The translations under genes were made by a program, and so were the position numbers. A stretch of 8,953 nucleotides of DNA from Thermoflexales bacterium (GTDB lineage: Bacteria > Chloroflexota > Anaerolineae > B4-G1): the NCBI GenBank assembly GCA_007118795.1, contig SKQX01000255.1:1-8953 (forward strand), in the 5' to 3' direction. Below the pieces are notes generated by a model, which was not told the DNA's origin, searched no databases, and saw nothing but the letters and a program-made list of their open reading frames with translations. Every line of letters begins with the position of its first letter. Within the stretch, counting starts at the first letter, position 1. This document shows, piece after piece, positions 1 to 6,280 of this stretch.

Positions 1-19
1 CCACAGAGATGACTGGGAC

Positions 20-25
20 AGGAGG
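20..25 (+). promoter_or_regulatory. Shine-Dalgarno site that sets the flavoprotein start
   Basis: A perfect AGGAGG lies seven bases upstream of the ATG at 33. The other in-frame ATG, at 9, has only eight bases (CCACAGAG) before it in the window and no Shine-Dalgarno-like string among them. The start at 33 is therefore preferred. A TGA at 10-12 in another frame could be the end of an upstream gene, which would place this ribosome site just after it, but only three codons of that frame are visible. Confidence 0.75.
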
Positions 26-32
26 CGTCTGT

Positions 33-2165
33 ATGCCGGACTATCGAGTCCGTGACCACCCCATTCTGCCCACCGATGATGGGCCAACCCTCGAGTTCAC
101 CTGGAGAGGACGCAGCATGACTGCCCGGCAGGGAGAGACCATCTCCTCGGCCCTTTTCGCCAACGGCGTGCGCATCTTCGGGCATCACCACAAGGACGGG
201 GCCCCCCAGGGGCTATTCTGCGCCAACGGACAGTGTGCCCAATGCCTGGTGATGGCCGATGGTCTGCCCATCAAGTCCTGCATGGCTCCGGTTCTGCCCG
301 GGATGACCATCGAGCCCCTGGAGGGCAAACCGGGGCTGCCCGACGTCGGAGCACCACCGGAGACCCGGGCCATTGGCACCGTGGACGTCGAGTGTCTGAT
401 CATCGGCGGTGGGCCGGCCGGCCTGTCGGCAGCCATCGAGCTCGGAAAAGCTGGCGTCCGGACCCTCATCGTCGACGACAAACACCGTCTCGGGGGCAAA
501 CTGGTTCTCCAGACCCACAAGTTCTTCGGCTCTATCGAAGCCTGCTACGCCGGCACCCGGGGCATCGACATCGCCGAGAGGTTGGAGCGGGAGGCGGCGG
601 ATTTTGAGAACGTGCGGATCTGGCTGGACACAGCCGCCCTGGCCGTGTTTTCGGACCGGAAGGTGGGCCTGCTCCGCCAGGGTCACTACGCCCTGGTGCG
701 CCCCCAGATCCTGATGGTGGCCACCGGGGCGCGGGAGAAATCCCTCGCCTTCCGCGGAAACACCCTGCCCGGAGTCTACGGCGCCGGCGCCTTCCAGACC
801 CTGGTGAACCGCGACCGGGTCAAGTCGGCGGATCGCCTGTTCGTCGTCGGCGGCGGCAACGTGGGCTTGATCGCGGGCTATCACGCTCTTCAGGCCGGCA
901 TCGACGTCGTCGGCCTCTGCGAGGCGCTGTCGGAGTGTTCCGGGTACAAAGTCCACAAGGACAAGCTCGCCCGTCTCGGGGTACCCATCTATACCTCCCA
1001 CACTGTTCTCAGCGCCAACGGGCAGGACCAGGTGGAATCCATCACCATCGCCGAGATCGACAAGAACTGGGAGCCCGTGCCCCACACGGAGCGGACCTTC
1101 CGCTGTGACACCATCCTCGTCGCCGTCGGACTGGATCCGGTGGACGAGTTTGTGACGAAGGCCGAGGAGTTCGGCCTTCCGGTCTACGCGGCAGGGGATG
1201 CCGAGGAGATCGCTGAGGCATCGGCCGCCATGTTCACCGGGCGCATCCGCGGCCTGGAGATCGCCCAGGCTTTGGGGCGGGACGTCGGCGACGTGCCCCC
1301 CGAGTGGCACCGCACCGCCGAGATCCTCAAGTCGAGCCCCGGCGCGGTGGTCACCGAGGACATTCCCGATGACGACCAGGGCGTCTTCCCTGTGCTTCAT
1401 TGCGCCCAGGAGATCCCCTGTAATCCCTGCACCTCGGTCTGTCCGCAGGGCTGTATCACCATTGGCAGCGACGACATCCGCGGCCTGCCCGAATACGTTG
1501 GCGACGAGTGTATCGGCTGCCAGAAGTGCGTGGCCATCTGTCCCGCCCTGGCCGTCACCCTCGTTGACTACGAGAACCATTCCAGTTATACAACGGTCAC
1601 CGTGCCCCACGAGTTCAGCCCCCGGACCGTCGAACCCGGCGACACGGTCACGGTATTGGACACCGAGGGCACGGTTCTGGGCCCCGTCGAGGTGCTCCGG
1701 GTGCGGCAGCCGCGATTCGCCGACCGGGCCCTCCTGGTCCAGGTGCGCGCCCCGCGGCCCATTGCGAAGCGCATCGCTGGCATCCGCGTGCAGGAGCCGT
1801 GGGTCTCTGAATCCCTGGCGACGGTCGTCCAGCGCATCCCCGATGACGAGGTCATCTGCCGCTGCGAGCGGGTGACGGCGCGGGAGATTCGGGAGCTGAT
1901 TCGGTCGGGCGTGCGCGACGTGAATCACATCAAAGCCGTGACGCGGGCCGGCATGGGCGCCTGCGGCGCCAAGACCTGCACCAACCTGATTGCCCGCCTC
2001 TTCCAGGAGCAGGGCATCAGCATGAGCGAGGTGACGGAGAATACCCAACGCCCCCTCTTCATCGAGGTCCCCCTGGGCGTCTTTGCCGGTGTATCGGACG
2101 AGGAGAGGCCCATGGAGAGGGTACCGGTCACCCACGCCACCGATGTCCACGAGGGCGGGATGTAG
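33..2165 (+). CDS. FAD-dependent multi-Fe-S oxidoreductase, amino-acid/amine dehydrogenase subunit type
   Basis: A 710-residue cytoplasmic flavoprotein that probably passes electrons from a substrate-oxidising partner through FAD and Fe-S clusters. Seen, numbering from the ATG at 33: an N-terminal [2Fe-2S] ferredoxin-like domain with C63, C68, C71 and C83 (Fer2_4 type, as in SoxA, HcnA and OoxA); an FAD dinucleotide motif GGGPAG at 125-130; an NAD(P)-type motif GGGNVG at 273-278; a second FAD contact AAGD at 386-389; a 4Fe-4S region with C457, C463, C466, C470 and then CxxCxxCxxxCP at 493-504; a beta-rich stretch at about 513-592; and a BFD-like [2Fe-2S] domain with C609, C611, C644 and C649. 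This architecture is known from alpha subunits of sarcosine, opine and hydroxyproline/proline dehydrogenase complexes. The substrate cannot be read from the sequence. The catalytic DAO-type subunit is not in the window and is expected upstream. An MFS transporter gene follows. Confidence 0.88.
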   Translation: MPDYRVRDHPILPTDDGPTLEFTWRGRSMTARQGETISSALFANGVRIFGHHHKDGAPQGLFCANGQCAQCLVMADGLPIKSCMAPVLPGMTIEPLEGKPGLPDVGAPPETRAIGTVDVECLIIGGGPAGLSAAIELGKAGVRTLIVDDKHRLGGKLVLQTHKFFGSIEACYAGTRGIDIAERLEREAADFENVRIWLDTAALAVFSDRKVGLLRQGHYALVRPQILMVATGAREKSLAFRGNTLPGVYGAGAFQTLVNRDRVKSADRLFVVGGGNVGLIAGYHALQAGIDVVGLCEALSECSGYKVHKDKLARLGVPIYTSHTVLSANGQDQVESITIAEIDKNWEPVPHTERTFRCDTILVAVGLDPVDEFVTKAEEFGLPVYAAGDAEEIAEASAAMFTGRIRGLEIAQALGRDVGDVPPEWHRTAEILKSSPGAVVTEDIPDDDQGVFPVLHCAQEIPCNPCTSVCPQGCITIGSDDIRGLPEYVGDECIGCQKCVAICPALAVTLVDYENHSSYTTVTVPHEFSPRTVEPGDTVTVLDTEGTVLGPVEVLRVRQPRFADRALLVQVRAPRPIAKRIAGIRVQEPWVSESLATVVQRIPDDEVICRCERVTAREIRELIRSGVRDVNHIKAVTRAGMGACGAKTCTNLIARLFQEQGISMSEVTENTQRPLFIEVPLGVFAGVSDEERPMERVPVTHATDVHEGGM

Positions 2166-2175
2166 GAGTCGCTTT

Positions 2176-2218
2176 CGGCCCGCTCCCGACCCTGTCCTGG
2201 GGGGTTCGGGAGCGGCCG
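2176..2218 (+). other. Strong GC-rich hairpin between flavoprotein and transporter genes
   Basis: The arm GCTCCCGA at 2182-2189 pairs perfectly with TCGGGAGC at 2206-2213. It is extended outward by CGGCC (2176-2180, with C2181 bulged) against GGCCG at 2214-2218, and inward by CCC/GGG with one bulged T. No T-run follows, so this is not a classical intrinsic terminator. It could attenuate transcription, stabilise the 3' end of the flavoprotein message, or act with Rho. It lies 22 bases before the transporter start. Confidence 0.5.
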
Positions 2219-2239
2219 GATCTCGTCCCAAGGAACCAC

Positions 2240-3427
2240 ATGGCCGACACGCCCTCACCGCCGCTCTACCTCGACCCCAATCTCCAGATCGTCTTCGGGG
2301 TCTCACTGATGGCCGTGCTCGGTGTGTCCAGCATCACACCGGCATTTCCCGGCGTTGGGCGCGCTCTCGACGTCCCGTCCCAGACGGTAGCTCATCTCAT
2401 CACCGCCTTCACCCTGCCGGGCGTCCTCTTCACCCCGGTTCTGGGGATCTTGACCGATCGGTGCGGCCGCAAGCAGATCCTCATCCCGGCGCTTATCCTC
2501 TTCGGCATCGCTGGGAGCGCCTGCGCCCTAGCCCGGGACATCGGCGTGCTCCTGGCCTTCCGGTTCGTCCAGGGCATCGGTGCCGCCGCCCTCAACGTGC
2601 TCTACATCACCCTCATCGGCGATCTCTACAGCCGCACCCGCCAGACCGCTGCCATGGGCTACAACGCCAGCGTGATCAGTGTCGGCACCGCCGTCTTCCC
2701 CGCCATCGGCGGTGGGCTGGCCAGCGTGGCCTGGTACCACCCCTTTCTGCTGCCCATCCTGGCTATCCCCCTGGCGCTCCTGGCCCTTTTCTGCCTGGAG
2801 AACCCCGAACCCGAGGGGCAGCAGGTGCTGTCGACGTATCTCCGGCAAACCTGGGCCAGCGTCAAACACGGTCAAGCCGTGGTCTTCCTGGTGCTGACCT
2901 TGTTGACCTTCGTCATCATCTATGGCGCCTACCTGACTTACCTGCCGTTTCTCATGGAGGACGCCCTCCAGGCCTCGCCGGTGGTGATCGGGATCGTCAT
3001 GTCCGGGACATCGGTCGCCACCGCCCTGGCCTCGTCACAGCTGGGGAAACTGGCGAACCGCTTCTCGGGGCGGCTTCTCCTCCAGATCGCCTGTGGCTGC
3101 TACGCGCTGGCCCTGGTTCTGATCCCGCGCGTGACGAGCCTCCCGCTGCTGGGGGTGCCGGCCGTCCTGTTCGGCCTGGGCCAGGGGCTGAGCATCCCCA
3201 ATCTCCAGACGTCGCTGGCCAGCCTGGCCCCCATCGAGCACCGGGGGGCGTTCCTGTCGGCCAATGCCTTGGTGCTCCGGGTGGGACAGACCTTGGGCCC
3301 GCCCGTGATGGCCGTGGCTTCCAGCGTCGGGGGGATGGTGGCGACCTTCCACGTGGGAGCGGCCATAGCACTAGCCATGCTCGTGTTGGCCGCAACGAGT
3401 CTTAGGGTAAAGGAGAACGACCGATGA
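2240..3427 (+). CDS. Major facilitator superfamily transporter (DHA1-like)
   Basis: A 395-residue inner-membrane secondary transporter, the usual length for a 12-helix MFS protein. Seen: motif A, GILTDRCGRKQ, at residues 69-79 in the loop between helices 2 and 3; RFVQGIGAAAL at 108-118 in helix 4, carrying the conserved Arg and Gly residues; a Pro/Gly-rich helix-5 segment at about 149-160 resembling the antiporter motif C; a polar central loop at about 186-212; and a second-half loop APIEHRGAFLS at 330-340. The motif A and helix-5 features are typical of the drug:H+ antiporter-1 group, so export is somewhat more likely than uptake, but the substrate is unknown. AAGGA at 2230-2234 is the ribosome site for the ATG at 2240. 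The gene lies between a catabolic-type flavoprotein and a GerW-family gene that overlaps its stop codon, so it may serve the same pathway as the flavoprotein; that is inference. Confidence 0.88.
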   Translation: MADTPSPPLYLDPNLQIVFGVSLMAVLGVSSITPAFPGVGRALDVPSQTVAHLITAFTLPGVLFTPVLGILTDRCGRKQILIPALILFGIAGSACALARDIGVLLAFRFVQGIGAAALNVLYITLIGDLYSRTRQTAAMGYNASVISVGTAVFPAIGGGLASVAWYHPFLLPILAIPLALLALFCLENPEPEGQQVLSTYLRQTWASVKHGQAVVFLVLTLLTFVIIYGAYLTYLPFLMEDALQASPVVIGIVMSGTSVATALASSQLGKLANRFSGRLLLQIACGCYALALVLIPRVTSLPLLGVPAVLFGLGQGLSIPNLQTSLASLAPIEHRGAFLSANALVLRVGQTLGPPVMAVASSVGGMVATFHVGAAIALAMLVLAATSLRVKENDR

Positions 3428-3804
3428 CCACTGACGTGCAGAGAGTCTTGGACGCTTTTAAGGACATGCGGGACCGGGTCACCGTCGACGCCTGCTTCGG
3501 CGCGCCCGTGAGCACCGAGATCGGGACCTTCATCCCGGTGTCCCAGGTCCGCTACGCCTTCGGGATGGGAGCGAGCCAGCGTTCAGCCGCTGAGGAAGAC
3601 GAGTGGGAGGAGGCCGCCGCCGGTCCGTATGGTGGCAAGATGAGAAGCGTGCCCCTCGGCGTCGTCGCGGTCACCGAGGATGAGGTGCGCCTGGAGCCCG
3701 TCGTCGACGAGCAGAAGGTGGCAGCCCTCGGCATGCTCGTAGCCGCCTGGGCCGTCTTCTGGCTCGCCCGCGTGCTGATCGCCTTCCTGGGGCCCCGCGA
3801 CTAG
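3424..3804 (+). CDS. GerW/YtfJ-family protein with C-terminal membrane anchor
   Basis: A 126-residue protein resembling the GerW (YtfJ) family. Seen: an N-terminal amphipathic helix; CFGAPVSTEIGTFIPVSQVRYAFGMGAS at residues 24-51, written here only to show the family pattern of FG-x-P, then a Gly-Thr turn, IPVS and F-G-x-G; an acidic/Ala segment at 55-66 where many members have a Gly-rich loop; SVPLGVVAVTEDEVRLEPV at 75-93, the second conserved strand pair; and a hydrophobic C-terminal helix at about 98-123 that is likely membrane-spanning. In Bacillus the family is linked to spore germination, but members are widespread in non-sporulating bacteria where the role is unknown. The start overlaps the transporter stop as ATGA, and AAAGGAG at 3409-3415 lies eight bases before the ATG, so translational coupling with the transporter is likely. 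No sporulation genes are seen nearby. Confidence 0.75.
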   Translation: MTTDVQRVLDAFKDMRDRVTVDACFGAPVSTEIGTFIPVSQVRYAFGMGASQRSAAEEDEWEEAAAGPYGGKMRSVPLGVVAVTEDEVRLEPVVDEQKVAALGMLVAAWAVFWLARVLIAFLGPRD

Positions 3805-3860
3805 ATCCCTGGCGGGCCCGCTGTACGCCTGAGCCGGTTGCGAGAGCGGATTCTCCTCCA

Positions 3861-3929
3861 CTGTGCCCAGGTTCGTAGTCAGGCACGGAACGGAGTGGAG
3901 TGCCGTCCATCCCGCTCCGCTCCCGGTGC
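3861..3929 (+). repeat. Interspersed-element-like segment with imperfect long hairpin
   Basis: This lies in the 350-base non-coding spacer before lgt. The string GTTCGTAGTC at 3871-3880 is followed by an imperfect inverted repeat: GCAC-GGAA-CGGAGTGGAG at 3883-3900 pairs, with bulges and G-U pairs, with the segment 3911-3929 that ends in GGTGC. The pattern of CTGT, then CCA-x-GTTC, then GGCACGG is also loosely present at about 8774-8805 in the right-hand non-coding region. I see no coding potential. It may be a degenerate mobile or REP-like element; this is inference. Confidence 0.4.
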
Positions 3930-3960
3930 TGCCTGTCTACCCCTGCTCCAGCCGAACGGC

Positions 3961-4022
3961 CAGCTCGAGCAACCCCCAGCTCGAGCCGAACCCGCAGCTC
4001 GCGCCGCCCCCTCAGCTCGCGC
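3961..4022 (+). repeat. Four short direct repeats with core CAGCTCG
   Basis: CAGCTCG starts at 3961, 3977, 3995 and 4013, a spacing of 16, 18 and 18 bases. The first two copies continue as AGC and the last two as CGCC, and each is followed by a C-rich run. The spacing is neither a codon multiple nor an exact helical turn. The fourth copy runs into the palindrome at 4019-4041. The array is about 75 bases upstream of the lgt promoter, so it could be a regulator-binding array or simply repeat-element debris. Confidence 0.55.
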
Positions 4023-4041
4023 CGGGTCTGTGACCCGGCGC
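4019..4041 (+). repeat. Perfect palindrome with 10-bp arms and TGT centre
   Basis: The arms GCGCCGGGTC (4019-4028) and GACCCGGCGC (4032-4041) flank a TGT loop at 4029-4031. The core GGGTC-TGT-GACCC recurs three times in the right-hand non-coding region (8735-8749, 8832-8848 inverted, 8918-8932). It would fold into a very stable hairpin, but no T-run follows. It lies about 55 bases upstream of the lgt -35 box. A terminator for the preceding operon, a protein-binding site, or a dispersed palindromic repeat are all possible. Confidence 0.7.
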
Positions 4042-4096
4042 ACCACCGCAGACCACCTCGCCGGCATCCACCCCGCCCGCGTCCATCCCAATCTCC

Positions 4097-4126
4097 TTGC
4101 CAGCCGACCCTCGCTCGTGGTATAAT
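4097..4126 (+). promoter_or_regulatory. Sigma-70-type promoter of lgt
   Basis: The -35 box TTGCCA (4097-4102, five of six consensus bases) and the -10 box TATAAT (4121-4126, perfect) are separated by 18 bases. The expected transcript start is near 4133, giving a leader of about 23 bases that contains AGGAG at 4148-4152 before the ATG at 4156. This is an AT-rich island in otherwise very GC-rich sequence, which strengthens the call. The rest of the spacer, 3930-3960 and 4042-4096, shows nothing I can name. Confidence 0.8.
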
Positions 4127-4155
4127 CCCATCCACTAACCACAAGAGAGGAGAGA

Positions 4156-5043
4156 ATGAAACCACCTGCTGACCCAATTCTAATTCGCTTCACCGAGACC
4201 TGGGGCATCCACTGGTACGGCGTCCTGATCGTAGCCGGCGTCCTCCTCGGTGCCCTCTACGCAGCCTGGCGGGCCAAGCGCAACGGCGACGACCCCGATC
4301 ACGTCTGGAACGCCCTCACCATCGCCATCATCCTCGCCATCATCGGGGCCCGGCTCTACCACGTCTTCTCCGAGCCTGAGGGAGGCATGGTCGGCTGGAG
4401 CTACTACCGCACCCACCCTATCGAGATCCTCTACATCTGGCAGGGTGGCCTGGCCATCTACGGGGCCATCGTCGGGGGTCTATTGGGCGTCGCCATCTAC
4501 ACCTGGCGCGCCGGCCTACCTACCCTGAAGTGGCTCGATTACGGCGCACCCGGTCTGGCTCTGGGGCAGGCGGTCGGACGCTGGGGCAACTTCTTCAACC
4601 AGGAGCTCTACGGACCGCCGACGGACCTGCCCTGGGGGCTGCGGATCGCGCCCGAGCACCGCATCATCCCCTACAACAACCTGGAGCAATATCCGCCCGA
4701 TACCCTCTTCCATCCCACCTTCCTCTATGAGTCCCTGTGGGCCCTGCTGCTGTTTGTCGTCCTGGCGGTCGTCGCCCACAAGTACCGGGATCGGATCAAG
4801 CGAGGCGACATCCTTCTGGGCTATCTCGTCGGCTACCCTCTGGGCCGGTTCTTCCTTGAGTACCTGCGGCCGGACGCCTGGATGATCGGCCCCATCGCTG
4901 CCGCTCAACTGTTCGCCATCATCTGCATCATCGGGGCCGGCGCCATCCTGGTCGTACGCCATACCGTGGCCAAGACCTCGCCGCCCCGGGAGGACCAGCT
5001 GGACGCACCAGCCGCGGAGCCGAGGGGAGAGGACGCTTCGTGA
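4156..5043 (+). CDS. lgt: Prolipoprotein diacylglyceryl transferase
   Basis: An inner-membrane enzyme of 295 residues that transfers diacylglycerol from phosphatidylglycerol to the lipobox cysteine of prolipoproteins, the first step of lipoprotein maturation. Seen: GIHWYGVLI at 17-25 in the first helix; GARLYHVF at 64-71; GGLAIYGA at 97-104, where Tyr stands at the position of the E. coli FHGG histidine, as is common outside Proteobacteria; the Lgt signature GRWGNFFNQELYG at 141-153; HPTFLYES at 186-193; and LGRFFLEYLRPD at 229-240. About seven hydrophobic helices are present. The length is within the family range, with a hydrophilic tail of about 28 residues after the last helix. It appears to be transcribed alone from its own promoter and ended by the terminator at 5127-5164. 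Confidence 0.97.
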   Translation: MKPPADPILIRFTETWGIHWYGVLIVAGVLLGALYAAWRAKRNGDDPDHVWNALTIAIILAIIGARLYHVFSEPEGGMVGWSYYRTHPIEILYIWQGGLAIYGAIVGGLLGVAIYTWRAGLPTLKWLDYGAPGLALGQAVGRWGNFFNQELYGPPTDLPWGLRIAPEHRIIPYNNLEQYPPDTLFHPTFLYESLWALLLFVVLAVVAHKYRDRIKRGDILLGYLVGYPLGRFFLEYLRPDAWMIGPIAAAQLFAIICIIGAGAILVVRHTVAKTSPPREDQLDAPAAEPRGEDAS

Positions 5044-5126
5044 CACCAGCTCACACCACCGTGGCCTTCCGCGGGTCCGCCAGCTCCTTCCGGCGCACCG
5101 CGGCCCACGCCAGACCCTAAGTGGGG

Positions 5127-5164
5127 AGAGCCCAATGCCTTTGGCATTGGGCTCTTTCTCTTTT
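5127..5164 (+). terminator. Intrinsic terminator after lgt
   Basis: A perfect 13-bp stem, AGAGCCCAATGCC (5127-5139) with GGCATTGGGCTCT (5143-5155), closes on a TTT loop and is followed by a T-rich run, TTCTCTTTT (5156-5164). This fits a Rho-independent terminator very well. It sits 83 bases after the lgt stop and only 26 bases before the next start codon, so the next gene needs either a promoter buried in or after the hairpin, or read-through. A weak -35-like TTGGCA (5141-5146) is inside the stem, but no convincing -10 box follows at the right distance. Confidence 0.93.
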
Positions 5165-5190
5165 GAGCACAGACCGAAGGAGAAGAAGCG

Positions 5191-5889
5191 ATGACTGGAG
5201 GAGAGGCCCTCTATCGGCTGCAGCAGCTCGACAGTGAACGGGACGCCACTCAGGATCGGCTGCGGGAGATAGACGCAGCGTTGAGGGACGACACGCGCCT
5301 GCGCCGGGCCCGCCAGGCCCTCCAGGAGCAGGAGCAAGAGGCTCGGAAGTGGCAGGCCAGACAGCGGGATCTGGAGCTGGAGATCGAGAGCCTGGCCGAT
5401 AAGAGCGCCCGCTCCGAAGCGCGGCTCTACGGAGGGAAGGTCACCAATCCCAAGGAGCTCACCGACCTGGAGGCCGAGATCGCGTCCCTCCAACGGCGCC
5501 GCCGCAGGCTTGAGGACCAGCTCCTGGAGGCGATGATCGAGCGTGAGGGCGCGGAGGACACGCGCGATGCGGCGCAGACACACCTTCAGGAGACTGAGTC
5601 CACCTGGTCGCGGACTCAGGCGGACCTCAGGGCGGAGCGCACCGGATTGGAGCAGCGGCTCCAGGAGATCGAGCGCCGGCGGGACGAGGTCGCCGCGCAC
5701 CTCGACCCCCAGACCCTGGCGGCTTACAACAGACTGCGCGAACTCAAGGGGGGGCAGGCCGTGGCTCGCCTACGGGCCGACATTTGCACCGTGTGCGGCG
5801 TCACCATCTCGGCGAGCGCCGAGTGGAAGCTGCGGCAAGGCGAGCTGATCCACTGCGATTCCTGCGGGCGGATCATCGTCTCGGTCTGA
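5191..5889 (+). CDS. Coiled-coil protein with C-terminal C4 zinc ribbon (COG1579 type)
   Basis: A 232-residue soluble protein of the COG1579 family (relatives include chlamydial CT398 and FlgZ-like proteins). Seen: long charged heptad-like helices at about 1-75 and 92-170, consistent with an antiparallel coiled-coil hairpin; between them the family hallmark LYGGKVTNPKELTDLEAEI at 79-97; and a zinc ribbon at the C-terminus with CTVC (C199, C202) and CDSC (C222, C225). Family members are proposed adaptor or nucleic-acid-associated proteins, and the cellular role here is unknown. The ribosome site GAAGGAG (5176-5182) lies eight bases before the ATG. The gene follows the lgt terminator and is convergent with yggT. 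The 54-base gap to yggT is GC-rich with only weak inverted repeats and no clear terminator. Confidence 0.88.
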   Translation: MTGGEALYRLQQLDSERDATQDRLREIDAALRDDTRLRRARQALQEQEQEARKWQARQRDLELEIESLADKSARSEARLYGGKVTNPKELTDLEAEIASLQRRRRRLEDQLLEAMIEREGAEDTRDAAQTHLQETESTWSRTQADLRAERTGLEQRLQEIERRRDEVAAHLDPQTLAAYNRLRELKGGQAVARLRADICTVCGVTISASAEWKLRQGELIHCDSCGRIIVSV

Positions 5890-5943
5890 GCCCTGGCGTC
5901 CTCTTACCGGCTTCGCCCCGACGGTCCGGGGAGATCACCCCGT

Positions 5944-6210
5944 TCACAAAAGCAGCGACACCAGCGCCATTCGCAGCAGCTGCTCCAGGAACCACAGGAT
6001 CAGCAGCGCCACCAGGGGCGAGAAGTCCAGCCCGCCCAGCGATGGGATGGCCGCCCGGATGGGCGCCAACAGCGGTTCCGTGATCCGGATCAGGAACTGC
6101 ATCGCGGGATGGTACGGGTCGACGTTGAACCACGGAAGCAGCGCCCGGGCGATGATCGCAAAGGAGTAGAGGGTGAAGGCCAGGTTGATGACCTGCAGTA
6201 GAAACCGCAT
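5944..6210 (-). CDS. yggT: YggT-family membrane protein (YlmG-like)
   Basis: An 88-residue integral membrane protein with two hydrophobic helices, about residues 3-25 and 63-86. Between them is the YggT pattern ARALLPWFNVDPYHPAMQFL (21-40), then ITEPLLAPIRAAIP (43-56) and GGLDFSPLVALL (59-70). The length matches a single-repeat YggT/YlmG protein; E. coli YggT is a tandem duplication. Family members have been tied to osmotic tolerance, and in cyanobacteria and plastids to nucleoid or thylakoid organisation and division; the exact function is unsettled. AGGAG lies four bases before the ATG on the minus strand. It is the last gene of the minus-strand block, 70 bases after yggS. That gap holds only a weak 5-bp hairpin (6252-6267) and no reading frame for sepF. 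Confidence 0.9.
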   Translation of the reverse strand: MRFLLQVINLAFTLYSFAIIARALLPWFNVDPYHPAMQFLIRITEPLLAPIRAAIPSLGGLDFSPLVALLILWFLEQLLRMALVSLLL

Positions 6211-6280
6211 GCTTCTCCTAGTGTGGTAGAACCCGTCGACCGCTAGGCCATGCGGAAGTCAGTCCGCGGGCCGGTTCGGG

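Noticed and set aside
1..12. End of an upstream gene (codons CCA CAG AGA TGA)
   Set aside because: Only three codons before a TGA are visible, too little to support a feature, although a partner gene upstream is expected.
213..2306. 697-residue open frame on the minus strand opposite the flavoprotein gene
   Set aside because: It has no recognisable domain, is low-complexity in Gly, Asp and Leu, and mirrors the codon bias of the plus-strand gene whose cofactor motifs are unmistakable. Long antisense frames are expected at this GC content.
2083..3405. 440-residue plus-strand frame across the end of the flavoprotein and the MFS gene
   Set aside because: It is Arg/Pro/Gly-rich with no motifs and overlaps the MFS gene in a different frame; the MFS frame carries motif A and clear membrane helices.
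3838..4172. Several frames of 90-168 residues in the spacer before lgt
   Set aside because: They are Arg/Pro/Ser-rich translations of the repeats and palindrome, overlap the lgt promoter, and lack ribosome sites.
4516..5700. 394-residue minus-strand frame opposite lgt and the zinc-ribbon gene
   Set aside because: It runs through the lgt signature and the terminator in antisense, has no domain pattern, and spans two confident genes.
5890..5943. Bidirectional terminator between the convergent zinc-ribbon and yggT genes
   Set aside because: Only weak 4-5 bp inverted repeats with no T-runs on either strand.
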